A DNA stretch of 64,000 nt, from NCBI GenBank assembly GCA_017427985.1, contig JAFRRS010000004.1:62001-126000 (forward strand), given 5' to 3'. The position numbers and the translations under genes are program-made. Below, in pieces: positions 1-9,130 of the stretch (positions are counted from its first letter, which is position 1; every line of letters begins with the position of its first letter). A model generated the notes under the pieces. That model had not been told where the DNA came from. It worked only from the letters and a program-made list of their open reading frames with translations, and ran no database searches. This DNA is from Bacteroidales bacterium. Its GTDB lineage: Bacteria; Bacteroidota; Bacteroidia; Bacteroidales; F082.

Positions 1-370
1 AACCATATGAACGAATTTGAAATGCAACATCTTTATCATTTTCAATATTTACAGAAAGGCTTTTGGCATCAACAAAAGCAAGCAAGACCTTTCCATTTAC
101 CAACGTATAATCCGGACGACTATTGGTAGAACCTATCTCACGAAGACGCTCCTTCTCATTTGTTCCAAGTGAATGCTCAGTAAGCACCTGATGAGTGTTT
201 TGAACATCCCATCCGAATACAGATAAGAGTTCGTCTATCCATGTTCGCATGGTAGCCTCAGAAGCATTTTCCAGTTGACCTTTTGATTTTGCCATCTGGT
301 ATTTTGCAACTAACGCTTTTAAGCCATTTATTATCGACATTTTATCTTTCTTGTTTTTTAAACTTTTCAT
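1..370 (-). CDS. Partial restriction enzyme N-terminus, PD-(D/E)xK nuclease domain
   Basis: The reading frame is open from an ATG at 370 leftwards through the window edge, so only about 123 N-terminal residues are visible. An ATG at 340 (MSIINGLKAL) is an alternative start. The visible part contains a helical N-terminus, then FGWDV, a SRPDY motif about 83-87 residues in, and FVDAK followed by AFQIRSYG. This PDx(n)(D/E)xK layout is typical of the nuclease end of type IIG enzymes and HsdR-like subunits, where the family usually reads VEAK; here Asp replaces Glu. The methylase or helicase part would lie outside the window, so the exact class cannot be decided. It lies close to, and on the same strand as, the AAA ATPase and defence island to its right. 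Confidence 0.6.
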   Translation of the reverse strand, partial: MKSLKNKKDKMSIINGLKALVAKYQMAKSKGQLENASEATMRTWIDELLSVFGWDVQNTHQVLTEHSLGTNEKERLREIGSTNSRPDYTLVNGKVLLAFVDAKSLSVNIENDKDVAFQIRSYG

Positions 371-445
371 TTTGCAATATTAACAATTTTTCTCAAACTA
401 TACTACTGCTTTTATAAAAAACAAATGTTTTATTATCACCACACA

Positions 446-1657
446 TCAATAAATCATCCCAAACATCCACAGCGGAATCCTGTTGTGATGCCCGATTTCG
501 ATGCCGTCAAGTGCCAAAAAACTGTTTTCTATGTCTTTTATCTGCTCAAAACCTTTGTTTCTGCCACCAACTTCGAACAAATAGACATCGTCAACCAGAA
601 AATCACCTTTCTTTGGCAGAAAAATCCTGTGATTATAACTTAACTGATTGAAAAAGAATGTCTCACGTACAGTACCAATATTGACATTCGATGTCAAGGC
701 ATACATCAAATTTGGATTATTTAAATAAACTTTATCAGGACGCGTTAAACCTTTCAAACTCTTAGTTTCACTCGAAAGAAGTCCAAGCAAACCACCACGT
801 TCCAAAGCATTCAACATCTTCAAACCCTGATTGCGATCGGTGTCAATTTCCCTGTATAAATCAACCATGACTGGCGTTTGCGGAACCTTTTCAGCCAAAA
901 TCATCAGCATCTTTTTCGTCTTTCTGATGGTTGAAACCGACACATCGTCAATGGCAGGATAATCATTCTCAATAACTTGGTTAATAACCTGCTGCAGACG
1001 CAATCCATAGCTGTTTCGGGCTTCCTTGTAAAAAGGATAATAACCCTGACGCAAGTATTTTTCAAAAACAGGGAGCACTTTAAATTGAGAATCTATCTCC
1101 TCGGCAATGGCAACATGCTTTGTCAGCAGGTCATCAATACTTACTTGCTCAGTTTTGTATATTCCTTCAAATTCAAGATATTCGCGAAACGAAAGTCCTG
1201 GGAGATTGTAAACGACATGCCTTCTAGAGAGGTCGCCCTGCGACTTTTCAATACGCAACAACGATGAACCTGAATAAACAATGTTCAAATTCGGATAATC
1301 ATCGTAAATGTTTTTTATAATCGTTTGCCAATTATCATAATAATGCACTTCGTCAATGAAAATGTGCGTTCCTTCATGGGAATAATGATAGTCAATCAAA
1401 TCCATTATATTATGCGACGCAAACCACAGGTTGTCCAACGATATGTAAAGAGCTTTATTTGTGTCCTTAAAGTTTTCTTTTATTCGCTGAAGCATCATGG
1501 TCGTTTTACCCGTTCCTTTCGGACCTTTTATGCAAATCAATCTATCATTCCAATCAATTCTATAATATAATTCCCTATGGAAATCTAACTTGACAGTTGC
1601 CAGTTTGTTACGATAACTTCTTTGGATTTCTTCAAGATTTTCAATTTCATTAGCCAT
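446..1657 (-). CDS. AAA ATPase of the DUF4143-type (archaeal-style) family
   Basis: About 403 residues. There is a Walker A motif GPKGTGKTT near residue 45-52 (ATG numbering) and a Walker B-like FIDEVHYY about 50 residues later. A GSSLLR segment follows, and a C-terminal half ending in a restriction-fold-like stretch (FLVDDVYLFEVGG). This matches the AAA_14 plus DUF4143 family of stand-alone bacterial ATPases, which have no settled function. The frame is open further upstream to a GTG at 1702, but a TATATTTG promoter box lies at 1675-1682, so the ATG at 1657 (MANEIENLEE) is the better start. Three regularly spaced 17-bp repeats precede the promoter and suggest local regulation. Confidence 0.75.
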   Translation of the reverse strand: MANEIENLEEIQRSYRNKLATVKLDFHRELYYRIDWNDRLICIKGPKGTGKTTMMLQRIKENFKDTNKALYISLDNLWFASHNIMDLIDYHYSHEGTHIFIDEVHYYDNWQTIIKNIYDDYPNLNIVYSGSSLLRIEKSQGDLSRRHVVYNLPGLSFREYLEFEGIYKTEQVSIDDLLTKHVAIAEEIDSQFKVLPVFEKYLRQGYYPFYKEARNSYGLRLQQVINQVIENDYPAIDDVSVSTIRKTKKMLMILAEKVPQTPVMVDLYREIDTDRNQGLKMLNALERGGLLGLLSSETKSLKGLTRPDKVYLNNPNLMYALTSNVNIGTVRETFFFNQLSYNHRIFLPKKGDFLVDDVYLFEVGGRNKGFEQIKDIENSFLALDGIEIGHHNRIPLWMFGMIY

Positions 1658-1674
1658 ATCAAAAATATTTTTTG

Positions 1675-1682
1675 CAAATATA
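1675..1682 (-). promoter_or_regulatory. -7 promoter box for the AAA ATPase gene
   Basis: TATATTTG read on the minus strand matches the Bacteroidota -7 consensus TAnnTTTG. Transcription would start near 1670, leaving a leader of about 13 nt before the ATG at 1657. Confidence 0.6.
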
Positions 1683-1691
1683 CAAATAATA

Positions 1692-1772
1692 TCTCTATTC
1701 ACTAAATTTTTTCAAAAAAAATATTTCCATTCATTAAATTTTGATAAAATTAGTGTTTCCATTCATTAAATT
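1692..1772 (-). repeat. Three 17-bp direct repeats at exact 32-bp period
   Basis: On the plus strand the copies are 1692-1708, 1724-1740 and 1756-1772. The last two are identical (TTTCCATTCATTAAATT); the first differs at 3 of 17 positions. The spacing is exactly 32 bp, about three helical turns, so all copies face the same side of the DNA. The innermost copy lies where the -33 element of the ATPase promoter should be. This looks like an operator series. Confidence 0.55.
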
Positions 1773-1823
1773 AAAGATGATTCTGAACACCTAAATCTCA
1801 AAATTCGGAAAGTTGTGGAAAAC

Positions 1824-2573
1824 TCAAATCTTATACCTTATCGAAAGCACCGTCAAGATGTCTTCGTGCTTGTAGTTTTCTGAAGGCAAAAAACTGCGGT
1901 ATTCGTAGGTGAACGACAGGTCAAAGAAGAAATGCTTGGATAGCCTGTTCTGCAGATTTGTCACGCTGCAAATCAGGAAATCGTTGATGTCGAGCACCGA
2001 AGGCTGGTAGTAGGTCTGGTGTATAAACCAGAGATTTTTTGTCAGTCTCTGCTTCATTTTCGGCCTTATCGAGATGCGGTAGTTGTTGGTCGGGAGATGG
2101 GTGTCGTCGGAGAAGTCGACGCCGTCGTAGACGAACGCGCCGCTGATGGAGTAGTCGTAACTCCCGGGTTTCGTGAACAGCCTGACCTTCATGCCGATGA
2201 GTCCGCTCACCTTGAGGTCGTAGCCCTTGTATTTGTTCGTCAGCACCTCGCAGGCCAGAAACGGCGAGTATTTGTCGTACTGGTAAAGGTCAAGCATCAT
2301 GCCGCCGTTGATTTCGAAATTCATCTCTGTCCACTTTCGCTCTACGGCATTCTTTTCGATATGCGAACTGTAAATCATTTTATAATGGAAATCGAGCGAG
2401 ATGAGGCTGTCGTTGCGTTTCACCGAGGCATCTGTTACCACACTGCTGATATTGACATTTCCTGTTGTAAGATTTGCGCCAAGACCCAGATTGCAGTTCC
2501 ATCTGCCTTGCGAAAACAAGCTTATCGAACTGAATATCAATGATATAAGTAAAAATATCCACGCCTTGTACAT
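1824..2573 (-). CDS. DUF481-type outer-membrane beta-barrel protein
   Basis: A 249-residue protein with a cleavable signal peptide (MYKAWIFLLISLIFSSISLFSQG). The mature start contains LGANLTTGNVN, the hallmark opening of DUF481 (YdiY-like) barrels. Alternating amphipathic strands follow, ending in a terminal strand with aromatic and basic residues (LSIRYKI). The frame is open to an earlier Met at 2612, but a TATATTTG promoter box at 2590-2597 lies between, so ATG 2573 is chosen. It is a probable outer-membrane protein of unknown substrate. It lies just downstream of the GH92 gene on the same strand but has its own promoter. Confidence 0.65.
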   Translation of the reverse strand: MYKAWIFLLISLIFSSISLFSQGRWNCNLGLGANLTTGNVNISSVVTDASVKRNDSLISLDFHYKMIYSSHIEKNAVERKWTEMNFEINGGMMLDLYQYDKYSPFLACEVLTNKYKGYDLKVSGLIGMKVRLFTKPGSYDYSISGAFVYDGVDFSDDTHLPTNNYRISIRPKMKQRLTKNLWFIHQTYYQPSVLDINDFLICSVTNLQNRLSKHFFFDLSFTYEYRSFLPSENYKHEDILTVLSIRYKI

Positions 2574-2589
2574 GTCTGTTATTTGATTG

Positions 2590-2597
2590 CAAATATA
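2590..2597 (-). promoter_or_regulatory. -7 promoter box for the DUF481 gene
   Basis: TATATTTG on the minus strand. The predicted transcript begins near 2585, about 12 nt before ATG 2573. This rules out the longer in-frame start. Confidence 0.55.
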
Positions 2598-2618
2598 CAA
2601 TAAAAAATGCAATTACAA

Positions 2619-4847
2619 TTATTTCATTTTAAATTCCAATACTCCGCCGTCCATGATCTGCTTGTGCGAAATGGTGTAGTTTTTAATCGGGTTTCCGTTT
2701 AGTTTCACGCTCTTGACATGAATCTTGTCTGCTGTCTTATCCGGCGCGGAAATCACGAAATCCTTGCCGTTTTCGAGATGCAGAACCGCTTTTGTGAACA
2801 GCGGCGTCCCGATGACATATTCCGCTGAGCCGGCGTGGAACGGATAGAACCCGAGGCTCGAGAAGATGTACCATGCCGACATCTGACCGCAGTCGTCGTT
2901 GCCCGCGTAACCGCATGGTGTGGCGCGATAAAACTCGCTCCTCACCTGCTCCACCAGCTCCTGCGTGCGCTCAGGTTTTCCTGCAAAATTGTAAAGATAA
3001 ACGGTGTGATGACTCGGCTCGTTGCCATGCGCGTACTGCCCGATGAAGCCGCTTGCGTTGCCGTTGACCTCGCCCGAGGTGGCGGTCAGACTGAAATTCT
3101 CGTCGAGTTTCTTCAAAAACGCCTTTTTGCTTCCGAAAAGGTTTATCAGACCTTGCGGGTCCTGAGGCACGAACCACATGTATTGCCAGGCGTTGCCTTC
3201 GACAAAACAAGGCTGCTCGTAACTTAATGGGTCGAAACCATCAAGCCAGTTACCGTTTTCGTCTTTCGGACGGAAAAATCCAGTCTCAGGGTCGAAGAGA
3301 TTCTTGTAAAACATGCTGCGACGGTAGAAACGCTCGTAGTCGTCGGTTTTTCCAAGTTTCTTTGCCACCAATGCCACGCAATCATCGTCGAAAGCCTGCT
3401 CCATCGTGATGCTAACACTTTCATTTTGAAGAGTTTGCGGCAAATAACCATATTTCTCCCAAATCTCGAAAGGCGAATTGTAATGGCTTCGTGTGCTGCT
3501 CTCGACCATCGCCTGATATGCTTCTTCAACGTCGATGCCAGGAATTTCTGCCAAAATCGCATCTGCCAAAACCGGAATGGCATGGTTGCCGATCATGCAG
3601 TAGTTGTCCTGTCCCCAGAGATCCCAAATCGGCAGATAGCCGTAAGTTTTATGATGCAGAATCATATCATTAACAAACTGTGCAGCGTTTTTCGGGTCGA
3701 TTAAGGTGTAAAGTGGATGCGCGGCGCGGAAAGTGTCCCAAAGGCTGAACGTGCTGTGATATGTCTGCCCATCCGGCATCTGTTTGATTTCAAAATTCGT
3801 GTCCATGTAACGCCCGTCGACGTCGCTCATCGTGTTTGGCTGCATCAAAACATGGTAAAGACCCGTGTAAAATATGGTTTTCTGCTCGTCGGTGCCTTCA
3901 ACGTCGATGCGACTCAATTCTTTTTGCCAGACATCGTGAGCGTTTTGCACGTATTTGTCAAAGTTCCAGCTTTGAGCCTCGGCAAGCATGTTTTTACGTG
4001 CACCGTCGTTATCGACAGGAGAAATCGCCACTTTCACGATAAGTTCTTGATTATCAGAATCGTCAAAACTCAAAGCAGTGCGTAAAGTTCTTCCATTGAC
4101 AACGTCGCTGTTGCCGACATTGAGTTTACCGTTCATCAAAATATGCTTTGCAATCGGCTTCGAAAACTCAGCGCGGAAATACACTTTCCTCATTTTAGCC
4201 CAACCGGTGATGACGCGATAGCCTTCGACGGTGTGGTCGTCGACGATGCGAATCTGCGATTGAATGATATCGTAGAAACGACGGCCTGAGTAATATGCGT
4301 CGCCACGATAAGTGCCGCGATCCAGATCCAAAACAACAGTCTGCGGCTTTCCTTCAGGGAAAGTATATTTCGTGATTCCAGTCCTGACAGTTGCCGAAAC
4401 CTCCACATTCACGCCGCTTTCCTGCAGAAACACCTGATAATAACCAGGTTTTGCAGACTCATTCTCATGGCTGTAATGCTGACCGAAATCGGCATTTTGA
4501 AGCTGTTCGGGCGTCACCTCATCAGAAACAGGCATCAGGCTGACATCAATTAAATCGGTGCAGCCCGTACCGCTGAGATGTGTGTGCGTGAAGCCGTAAA
4601 TCACGTCTTTGTTATAGTCGTAGCCCGAGCAAGGGTCCCAAGTCACCATCTGCTCCGTCTCTGGGCTGAGCTGCACCATACCCTGCGGCATCGTAGCTCC
4701 TGGGAACGTGCTCCCGCTCAGCGCGCCCGTCTCGTCGGTCTGCGTCCCGATGAACGGATTGACATATTTCGTGTAGTCATTTGCATTCTGCGCAAGCACA
4801 AAAAGAGGCAGAATCAAGGCAAAAAACAGAGTGAGATATTTTTTCAT
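2619..4847 (-). CDS. Glycoside hydrolase family 92 alpha-mannosidase, secreted
   Basis: 742 residues with a signal peptide ending at FVLAQ. The N-terminal domain opens with YVNPFIGTQ, GSTFPGATMPQGMVQLSPE and GFTHTHLSGTGC, which are diagnostic for GH92 Ca-dependent exo-alpha-mannosidases. The catalytic (alpha/alpha)6 part carries YHSTFSLWDTFRAAHPLYT, PIWDLWGQDNYCMIGNH, EGNAWQYMWFVPQD and GYAGNDDCGQMSAWYIFSSLGFYP. Length fits the family. It would release mannose from N-glycans or yeast mannan in the periplasm or at the surface. No SusC/SusD pair or other polysaccharide-utilisation gene lies nearby, so the exact glycan and linkage (1,2 is commonest) are unresolved. Confidence 0.93.
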   Translation of the reverse strand: MKKYLTLFFALILPLFVLAQNANDYTKYVNPFIGTQTDETGALSGSTFPGATMPQGMVQLSPETEQMVTWDPCSGYDYNKDVIYGFTHTHLSGTGCTDLIDVSLMPVSDEVTPEQLQNADFGQHYSHENESAKPGYYQVFLQESGVNVEVSATVRTGITKYTFPEGKPQTVVLDLDRGTYRGDAYYSGRRFYDIIQSQIRIVDDHTVEGYRVITGWAKMRKVYFRAEFSKPIAKHILMNGKLNVGNSDVVNGRTLRTALSFDDSDNQELIVKVAISPVDNDGARKNMLAEAQSWNFDKYVQNAHDVWQKELSRIDVEGTDEQKTIFYTGLYHVLMQPNTMSDVDGRYMDTNFEIKQMPDGQTYHSTFSLWDTFRAAHPLYTLIDPKNAAQFVNDMILHHKTYGYLPIWDLWGQDNYCMIGNHAIPVLADAILAEIPGIDVEEAYQAMVESSTRSHYNSPFEIWEKYGYLPQTLQNESVSITMEQAFDDDCVALVAKKLGKTDDYERFYRRSMFYKNLFDPETGFFRPKDENGNWLDGFDPLSYEQPCFVEGNAWQYMWFVPQDPQGLINLFGSKKAFLKKLDENFSLTATSGEVNGNASGFIGQYAHGNEPSHHTVYLYNFAGKPERTQELVEQVRSEFYRATPCGYAGNDDCGQMSAWYIFSSLGFYPFHAGSAEYVIGTPLFTKAVLHLENGKDFVISAPDKTADKIHVKSVKLNGNPIKNYTISHKQIMDGGVLEFKMK

Positions 4848-4867
4848 AGCGATTAGATTTTCGTGGG

Positions 4868-4875
4868 CAAAAATA
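4868..4875 (-). promoter_or_regulatory. -7 promoter box for the GH92 gene
   Basis: TATTTTTG on the minus strand, about 20 nt before the ATG at 4847. It fits in the 36-bp gap after msrA, so the mannosidase is probably transcribed separately from the restriction operon. Confidence 0.5.
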
Positions 4876-4883
4876 AAAATTTT

Positions 4884-5393
4884 TCAATTACTATTAGCTT
4901 TTTTAGCAAATTCAAACAACTCAAGCGGCAAATGGCAATAACCGTCAGGGTTCTTCTCGAGATAATCCTGATGGTAATCCTCTGCTGTGTAGAAATTCTG
5001 CAACGGCATCACTTCGACGGCGATTTTGCCTTCGATTTTGGATTGCTGTTCTGCCATCACTTTGCTAATCGTTTCTAAATCAGCGACATCGGTGTAATAA
5101 ATGCCTGTTCTATACTGCAATCCAACATCATGTCCTTGCTGGTTGACGCTCGTCGGGTCGATGGCATGGAAATACATGTCGAGCAGGAACTCGAGGCTGA
5201 TTTTGCTCGGGTCGTACTCCACCATGACGGTCTCGGCAGCCTTGGTTTCGCCGCTGCAAACCTCTTTATATGTAGGGTTTTCCTTGATGCTGTTGGCATA
5301 GCCGACTTTTGTCTTGACCACGCCATTTATCATCTTAAAATAATGCTCGGTGCCCCAGAAGCAGCCTCCGGCAAGGTAAATCTTTTTTGACAT
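4884..5393 (-). CDS. msrA: Peptide-methionine (S)-S-oxide reductase
   Basis: 169 residues from ATG 5393; an in-frame ATG at 5414 would overlap hsdR. The catalytic motif GCFWGTEHYF places the reactive Cys at about residue 11. GYANS, YHAIDPTSVNQQGHDVGLQYR-like segments and AEDYHQDYL are standard MsrA features. No MsrB domain is fused. The enzyme reduces methionine-S-sulfoxide in proteins with thioredoxin. The ATG starts one base after the stop of hsdR (5395-5397), so it appears translationally coupled to a restriction subunit. That is an unusual partner. It may simply be a host gene abutting the island. Confidence 0.95.
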   Translation of the reverse strand: MSKKIYLAGGCFWGTEHYFKMINGVVKTKVGYANSIKENPTYKEVCSGETKAAETVMVEYDPSKISLEFLLDMYFHAIDPTSVNQQGHDVGLQYRTGIYYTDVADLETISKVMAEQQSKIEGKIAVEVMPLQNFYTAEDYHQDYLEKNPDGYCHLPLELFEFAKKANSN

Positions 5394-5394
5394 A

Positions 5395-8300
5395 TTATTT
5401 GTTGTTTTCTTCATTTATAATTTCCTCAGCAATACGCTCAGCTTGTTTCAGCACCGTTTCAGTTGCAAGTTGTTGCATATCAGGCGGATAGCCATATCTG
5501 CGCAAAAGCCTTTTCACCGCCACTTTCATCTTCGCCCGCACATTTTCCTTGATTGTCCAATCGATAGTGGAGTTTTTGCGGATAGTTTCGGTCAAAACAA
5601 CCGCCAATTCACGAAGTTTGTCCTTACCCATCAATTCCTTGGCACTTTCGTTGTCGGCAACAGCTGAATAAAATGCATATTCGTATGTTGTAAGCCCCAT
5701 ATTTTCGGCATCTTTGTCCTTTGCAACGATAGTTTTACTCAATTTGATAAGCTCATCGATAACTTCCGCCGCTGTGATGATTTTGTTATGATAACGAGTT
5801 ATGGTCCCGTCCAACATCTCCATCAATGTTCTTCCTTCAACCACATTGAATTTCGACATAACTTTTATCTCATTTTCCAACAATTTTCTAAGAACTTCCA
5901 AAGCTATGTTCTTGTGTTCCATATCTTTAAGTTCCATCAAAAATTCATCTGAAAGAATGGAAATATCAGGTTTTTTAATGCCCGCTGCATCGAACAAATC
6001 TATTACTTTTTCAGAAACTAAAGCTTTGTCAATAACTTGACGAATCGTGGTCTCAATTTCTTCATCTTTACGACCTGTACCTGTCTGGTCAAATTTACAG
6101 AGACGCGCTTTCACAGCTTGGAAAAATGCAACCTCGTCTTTCACATCCATAGCGGCATCCTGCGGAATCGCCAACGCAAACGCTTTACCCAAAGCTGTCA
6201 CCTCATTAACAAAACGTTTCTTGCCATCATCCAAACCTAAGATGAAATCCTCGGCTTTCAAAATCCAAGAGAGTTTCCCAGAAGTGTCCGCAGTGAAATA
6301 TTGTTTATAGTCGAAACCGAAGAACATCTGCTGTACAATCTCCAGTTTTTCCTGCATCAAAGCCACGGCCTGTTCCTGCTGTTGGGTCGGTTCGCCCCTA
6401 CCTCCAGAATCGGAATAGAACGACAAAGCTTTCTTTAAATCTGCCGCAATTCCAAGATAATCAACGACTAAGCCGCCTGGTTTGTCTTTATAGACACGGT
6501 TCACACGTGCGATTGCCTGCATCAGGTTATGACCCTGCATCGGCTTGTCGATGTACAAAGTGTGCAGGCAAGGAACATCGAAACCTGTCAGCCACATGTC
6601 ACGAACAATAACGAGTTTCAGCTCATCGTTCGGGTCTTTCATCCTGTCAGCCAAAGCACGACGTTGTTCCTTGGTAGTGTGATGTTTTGCTATTTTTGCC
6701 CCATCCGATGCCGACGATGTCATCACGACCTTTATAGCACCTTTTGAAAGATCATCAGAATGCCATTCGGGACGCAATTTGACGATTTCTTCATACAAAT
6801 CGGCGGCAATACGACGGCTCATCGCCACAATCATCGCCTTTCCTTCAAACACCTTCTGGCGTTCCTCAAAATGACCGACAATGTCTTTCGCTATGTTTTT
6901 CAATCTGTTAGGACTGCCGATAAGAGCCTCAAGTTGTGTCCATTTCGCCTTGGCTTTTTGGACATCGTTCATGTTGTCGGTTTCCAGTTCTTTATCAAGG
7001 TCTTGCACCAACTGACGACCTTCTTCGCTTAATTCGACCTTAGCGAGACGGCTTTCATAGAAGATACGCACCGTGGCACCGTCTTCAACGGCTTGCGCAA
7101 TATCGTAAACATCGATATAATTTCCAAAAACTGCCGGAGTGTTTTTATCCGTCAATTCAATAGGAGTGCCTGTAAAACCGAGATATGTGGCATTGGGCAA
7201 AGCATCACGCAGATATTTGGCAAAGCCGTATTTTATCTCAGAACCGATAACCTCATCGGCTTCATTCTTCACATCAACAGTCTTGGCTTTGAAACCATAT
7301 TGGGTGCGGTGCGCCTCGTCAGCAATAACTATAACATTACTACGTTCGGTCAACGTCTCGAAAGTGTTGCCTTCCTCGGGTTGAAACTTCTGAATCGTTG
7401 TGAAAATCACACCTCCCGACTGCACTTTAAGCAAACTCCTCAAATGCTCGCGACTCTCCGCCTGAACAGGTGTCTGCCTCAACAGCTGCTTCGACCCGAC
7501 AAAAGTTTCAAATAATTGATTGTCAAGGTCGTTTCTGTCTGTAATGATAACGATTGTAGGATTATAAAGCCTATGAACTATTTTTCCGGTATAGAAAACC
7601 ATGGTTAGCGACTTGCCGCTACCTTGCGTATGCCATACAACACCTGCGCGATGGTCGCCTTGAAGCTGTTCCGAAACTGTTTTCAATCCATAATTAGCCG
7701 GCGATTCATGTACCATCCAGCAACCATTGATGCCTGTTGCCCTCAAAGTCGATTCAACCGCCTTGTTAACTGCATAATACTGATGATAAGCTGCGATTAT
7801 TTTGACCGTTTTTATCGTAGTGAGACCTGTTTTAAGGTCCTCATGCTTTTGTTTTTCAAAAACAGTAAACGAATTGACAAGGTCGAGCAAGGTATCCTTA
7901 CGCAACATTCCGTTGACAAGAACTTCCAATTCACTCACAAGATGCGAGGCGATGTTCTCTCCATCGTCGCTTTTCCATGCTGTGAAACGGCTGTATCCTG
8001 CCGAAAGCGAGCCTGCCCGTGCTTCCAGACCATCTGAAATGACAACAAGCGCATTGTATGTGAATAGCGATGGTATCTGCTGTTTGTAGGTTTCAATTTG
8101 ACGATACGCGCTTTGCAATGTGGCGTTCTCATCGGCAGCGTTTTTCAACTCAAACACCACCAAAGGCAAGCCATTCACAAACAGAACCACATCCGGACGA
8201 CGGTTATGGCCATTTTCAATTATTGTGAACTGGTTGACCACCGTAAACTCGTTGTTCCACGGGTCGTTGAAGTCGATAAGCCAAGCCCTCTCGCCACGCT

Positions 8301-8619
8301 CCACGCCGTCTTTGGTAATTACAACCGGAATACCTTCGGTAAGCATACGGTGAAACGTCTCGTTGTTTGCCAAAATATCCGGCGAACTGATACGCATCGT
8401 TGTCTTCACCACCTCATCCTGCACCAGCCACGGCAACGACGGATTGAGTCGTTTTACTGCCTTTTCCAACTTATCAAACAGCACAACATCCTCAAAGCTG
8501 GCACGCATCGGATTTTCGCCATCAGGTGCAATGTCGGGACCATAAAGGTATTGATAGCCTTTGGCTTTCAGCAGGTCGATGAGCATCTGCTCTATATCGG
8601 ATTCATGGAGTGGTGGCAT
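5395..8619 (-). CDS. hsdR: Type I restriction endonuclease subunit R
   Basis: 1074 residues, normal for HsdR. The N-terminal nuclease carries RRPD (D143) and FELKN (E157, K159). The SF2 translocase follows, with Walker A TQGSGKS at about 331-337, IADEAH at about 432-437, FTGTP, MIVAMSRRIAADLYEE and the arginine finger region QAIARVNR. It cleaves and translocates DNA in complex with HsdM and HsdS. The start (ATG 8619) lies one base after the PIN gene stop, and msrA follows after one base. So hsdR is the fourth gene of the XRE-ImmA-PIN-hsdR-msrA unit and is separated from hsdM/hsdS by about 9 kb. Confidence 0.96.
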   Translation of the reverse strand: MPPLHESDIEQMLIDLLKAKGYQYLYGPDIAPDGENPMRASFEDVVLFDKLEKAVKRLNPSLPWLVQDEVVKTTMRISSPDILANNETFHRMLTEGIPVVITKDGVERGERAWLIDFNDPWNNEFTVVNQFTIIENGHNRRPDVVLFVNGLPLVVFELKNAADENATLQSAYRQIETYKQQIPSLFTYNALVVISDGLEARAGSLSAGYSRFTAWKSDDGENIASHLVSELEVLVNGMLRKDTLLDLVNSFTVFEKQKHEDLKTGLTTIKTVKIIAAYHQYYAVNKAVESTLRATGINGCWMVHESPANYGLKTVSEQLQGDHRAGVVWHTQGSGKSLTMVFYTGKIVHRLYNPTIVIITDRNDLDNQLFETFVGSKQLLRQTPVQAESREHLRSLLKVQSGGVIFTTIQKFQPEEGNTFETLTERSNVIVIADEAHRTQYGFKAKTVDVKNEADEVIGSEIKYGFAKYLRDALPNATYLGFTGTPIELTDKNTPAVFGNYIDVYDIAQAVEDGATVRIFYESRLAKVELSEEGRQLVQDLDKELETDNMNDVQKAKAKWTQLEALIGSPNRLKNIAKDIVGHFEERQKVFEGKAMIVAMSRRIAADLYEEIVKLRPEWHSDDLSKGAIKVVMTSSASDGAKIAKHHTTKEQRRALADRMKDPNDELKLVIVRDMWLTGFDVPCLHTLYIDKPMQGHNLMQAIARVNRVYKDKPGGLVVDYLGIAADLKKALSFYSDSGGRGEPTQQQEQAVALMQEKLEIVQQMFFGFDYKQYFTADTSGKLSWILKAEDFILGLDDGKKRFVNEVTALGKAFALAIPQDAAMDVKDEVAFFQAVKARLCKFDQTGTGRKDEEIETTIRQVIDKALVSEKVIDLFDAAGIKKPDISILSDEFLMELKDMEHKNIALEVLRKLLENEIKVMSKFNVVEGRTLMEMLDGTITRYHNKIITAAEVIDELIKLSKTIVAKDKDAENMGLTTYEYAFYSAVADNESAKELMGKDKLRELAVVLTETIRKNSTIDWTIKENVRAKMKVAVKRLLRRYGYPPDMQQLATETVLKQAERIAEEIINEENNK

Positions 8620-8620
8620 A

Positions 8621-9130
8621 TTATATAAGATTTTCCGGTATGTATTTTGTTATATCTATATTTGGCAACTTACTACCATTTGCTTGCACATCTTCAACAA
8701 ATTTTTTGCAATCATCCTCTGTCATTATACCACGTTTATATGCATAATACAAGAAGTCGAGCGTTGTCAAATATGTGATTCTTTTTTGTTTGCAATAATC
8801 TTTAATATCTCTGATATTACTACTTCCTATCACATTATTGGTGAAACGGCAGTATGACATGCAGGCACTTTCACCTTTGCCCCTCGTTTTAGAAAGCTTG
8901 GCATATTCAAATAACATTTCACCAGAAGGGCTAAACGCTTCCATTTTAATATTTTTCAACAATCTTATCTGATTATCCAACTGATTTTGAATAGGAAACA
9001 CTTCTTTATACACCACATCAAGAATCACATGCTCAAATTCAGGCAAGATTTCTGGAAGCATGCTTAAACGCTCCGCTTCGCAAAAATGAATCAACACATC
9101 AGCATCCAGCACTATCTTTACTTTTTCCAT
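8621..9130 (-). CDS. PIN-domain putative ribonuclease toxin
   Basis: 169 residues. The opening strand VLDADVLIHF carries the first acidic residue (D9, with D11). GKGESACMSYC supplies the central Glu of PIN domains. IGSSNIRDIKDYC and LTTLDFLYYAYKRGIMT correspond to the later acidic positions and the final helices. Known PIN proteins in such loci are Mg-dependent RNases acting as toxins. The gene overlaps the upstream ImmA gene by 32 bp and abuts hsdR downstream, so all three are co-translated. The SDD..(A/S) motif common in VapC is replaced by SSN, so this is a divergent branch and activity is not assured. Confidence 0.65.
   Translation of the reverse strand: MEKVKIVLDADVLIHFCEAERLSMLPEILPEFEHVILDVVYKEVFPIQNQLDNQIRLLKNIKMEAFSPSGEMLFEYAKLSKTRGKGESACMSYCRFTNNVIGSSNIRDIKDYCKQKRITYLTTLDFLYYAYKRGIMTEDDCKKFVEDVQANGSKLPNIDITKYIPENLI

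Noticed and set aside
2019-2543. 174-codon frame on the plus strand opposite the DUF481 gene
   Set aside because: It is antisense to a gene with clear signal peptide and family motifs. Its composition (Val/Arg/His-rich) is typical of a shadow frame.
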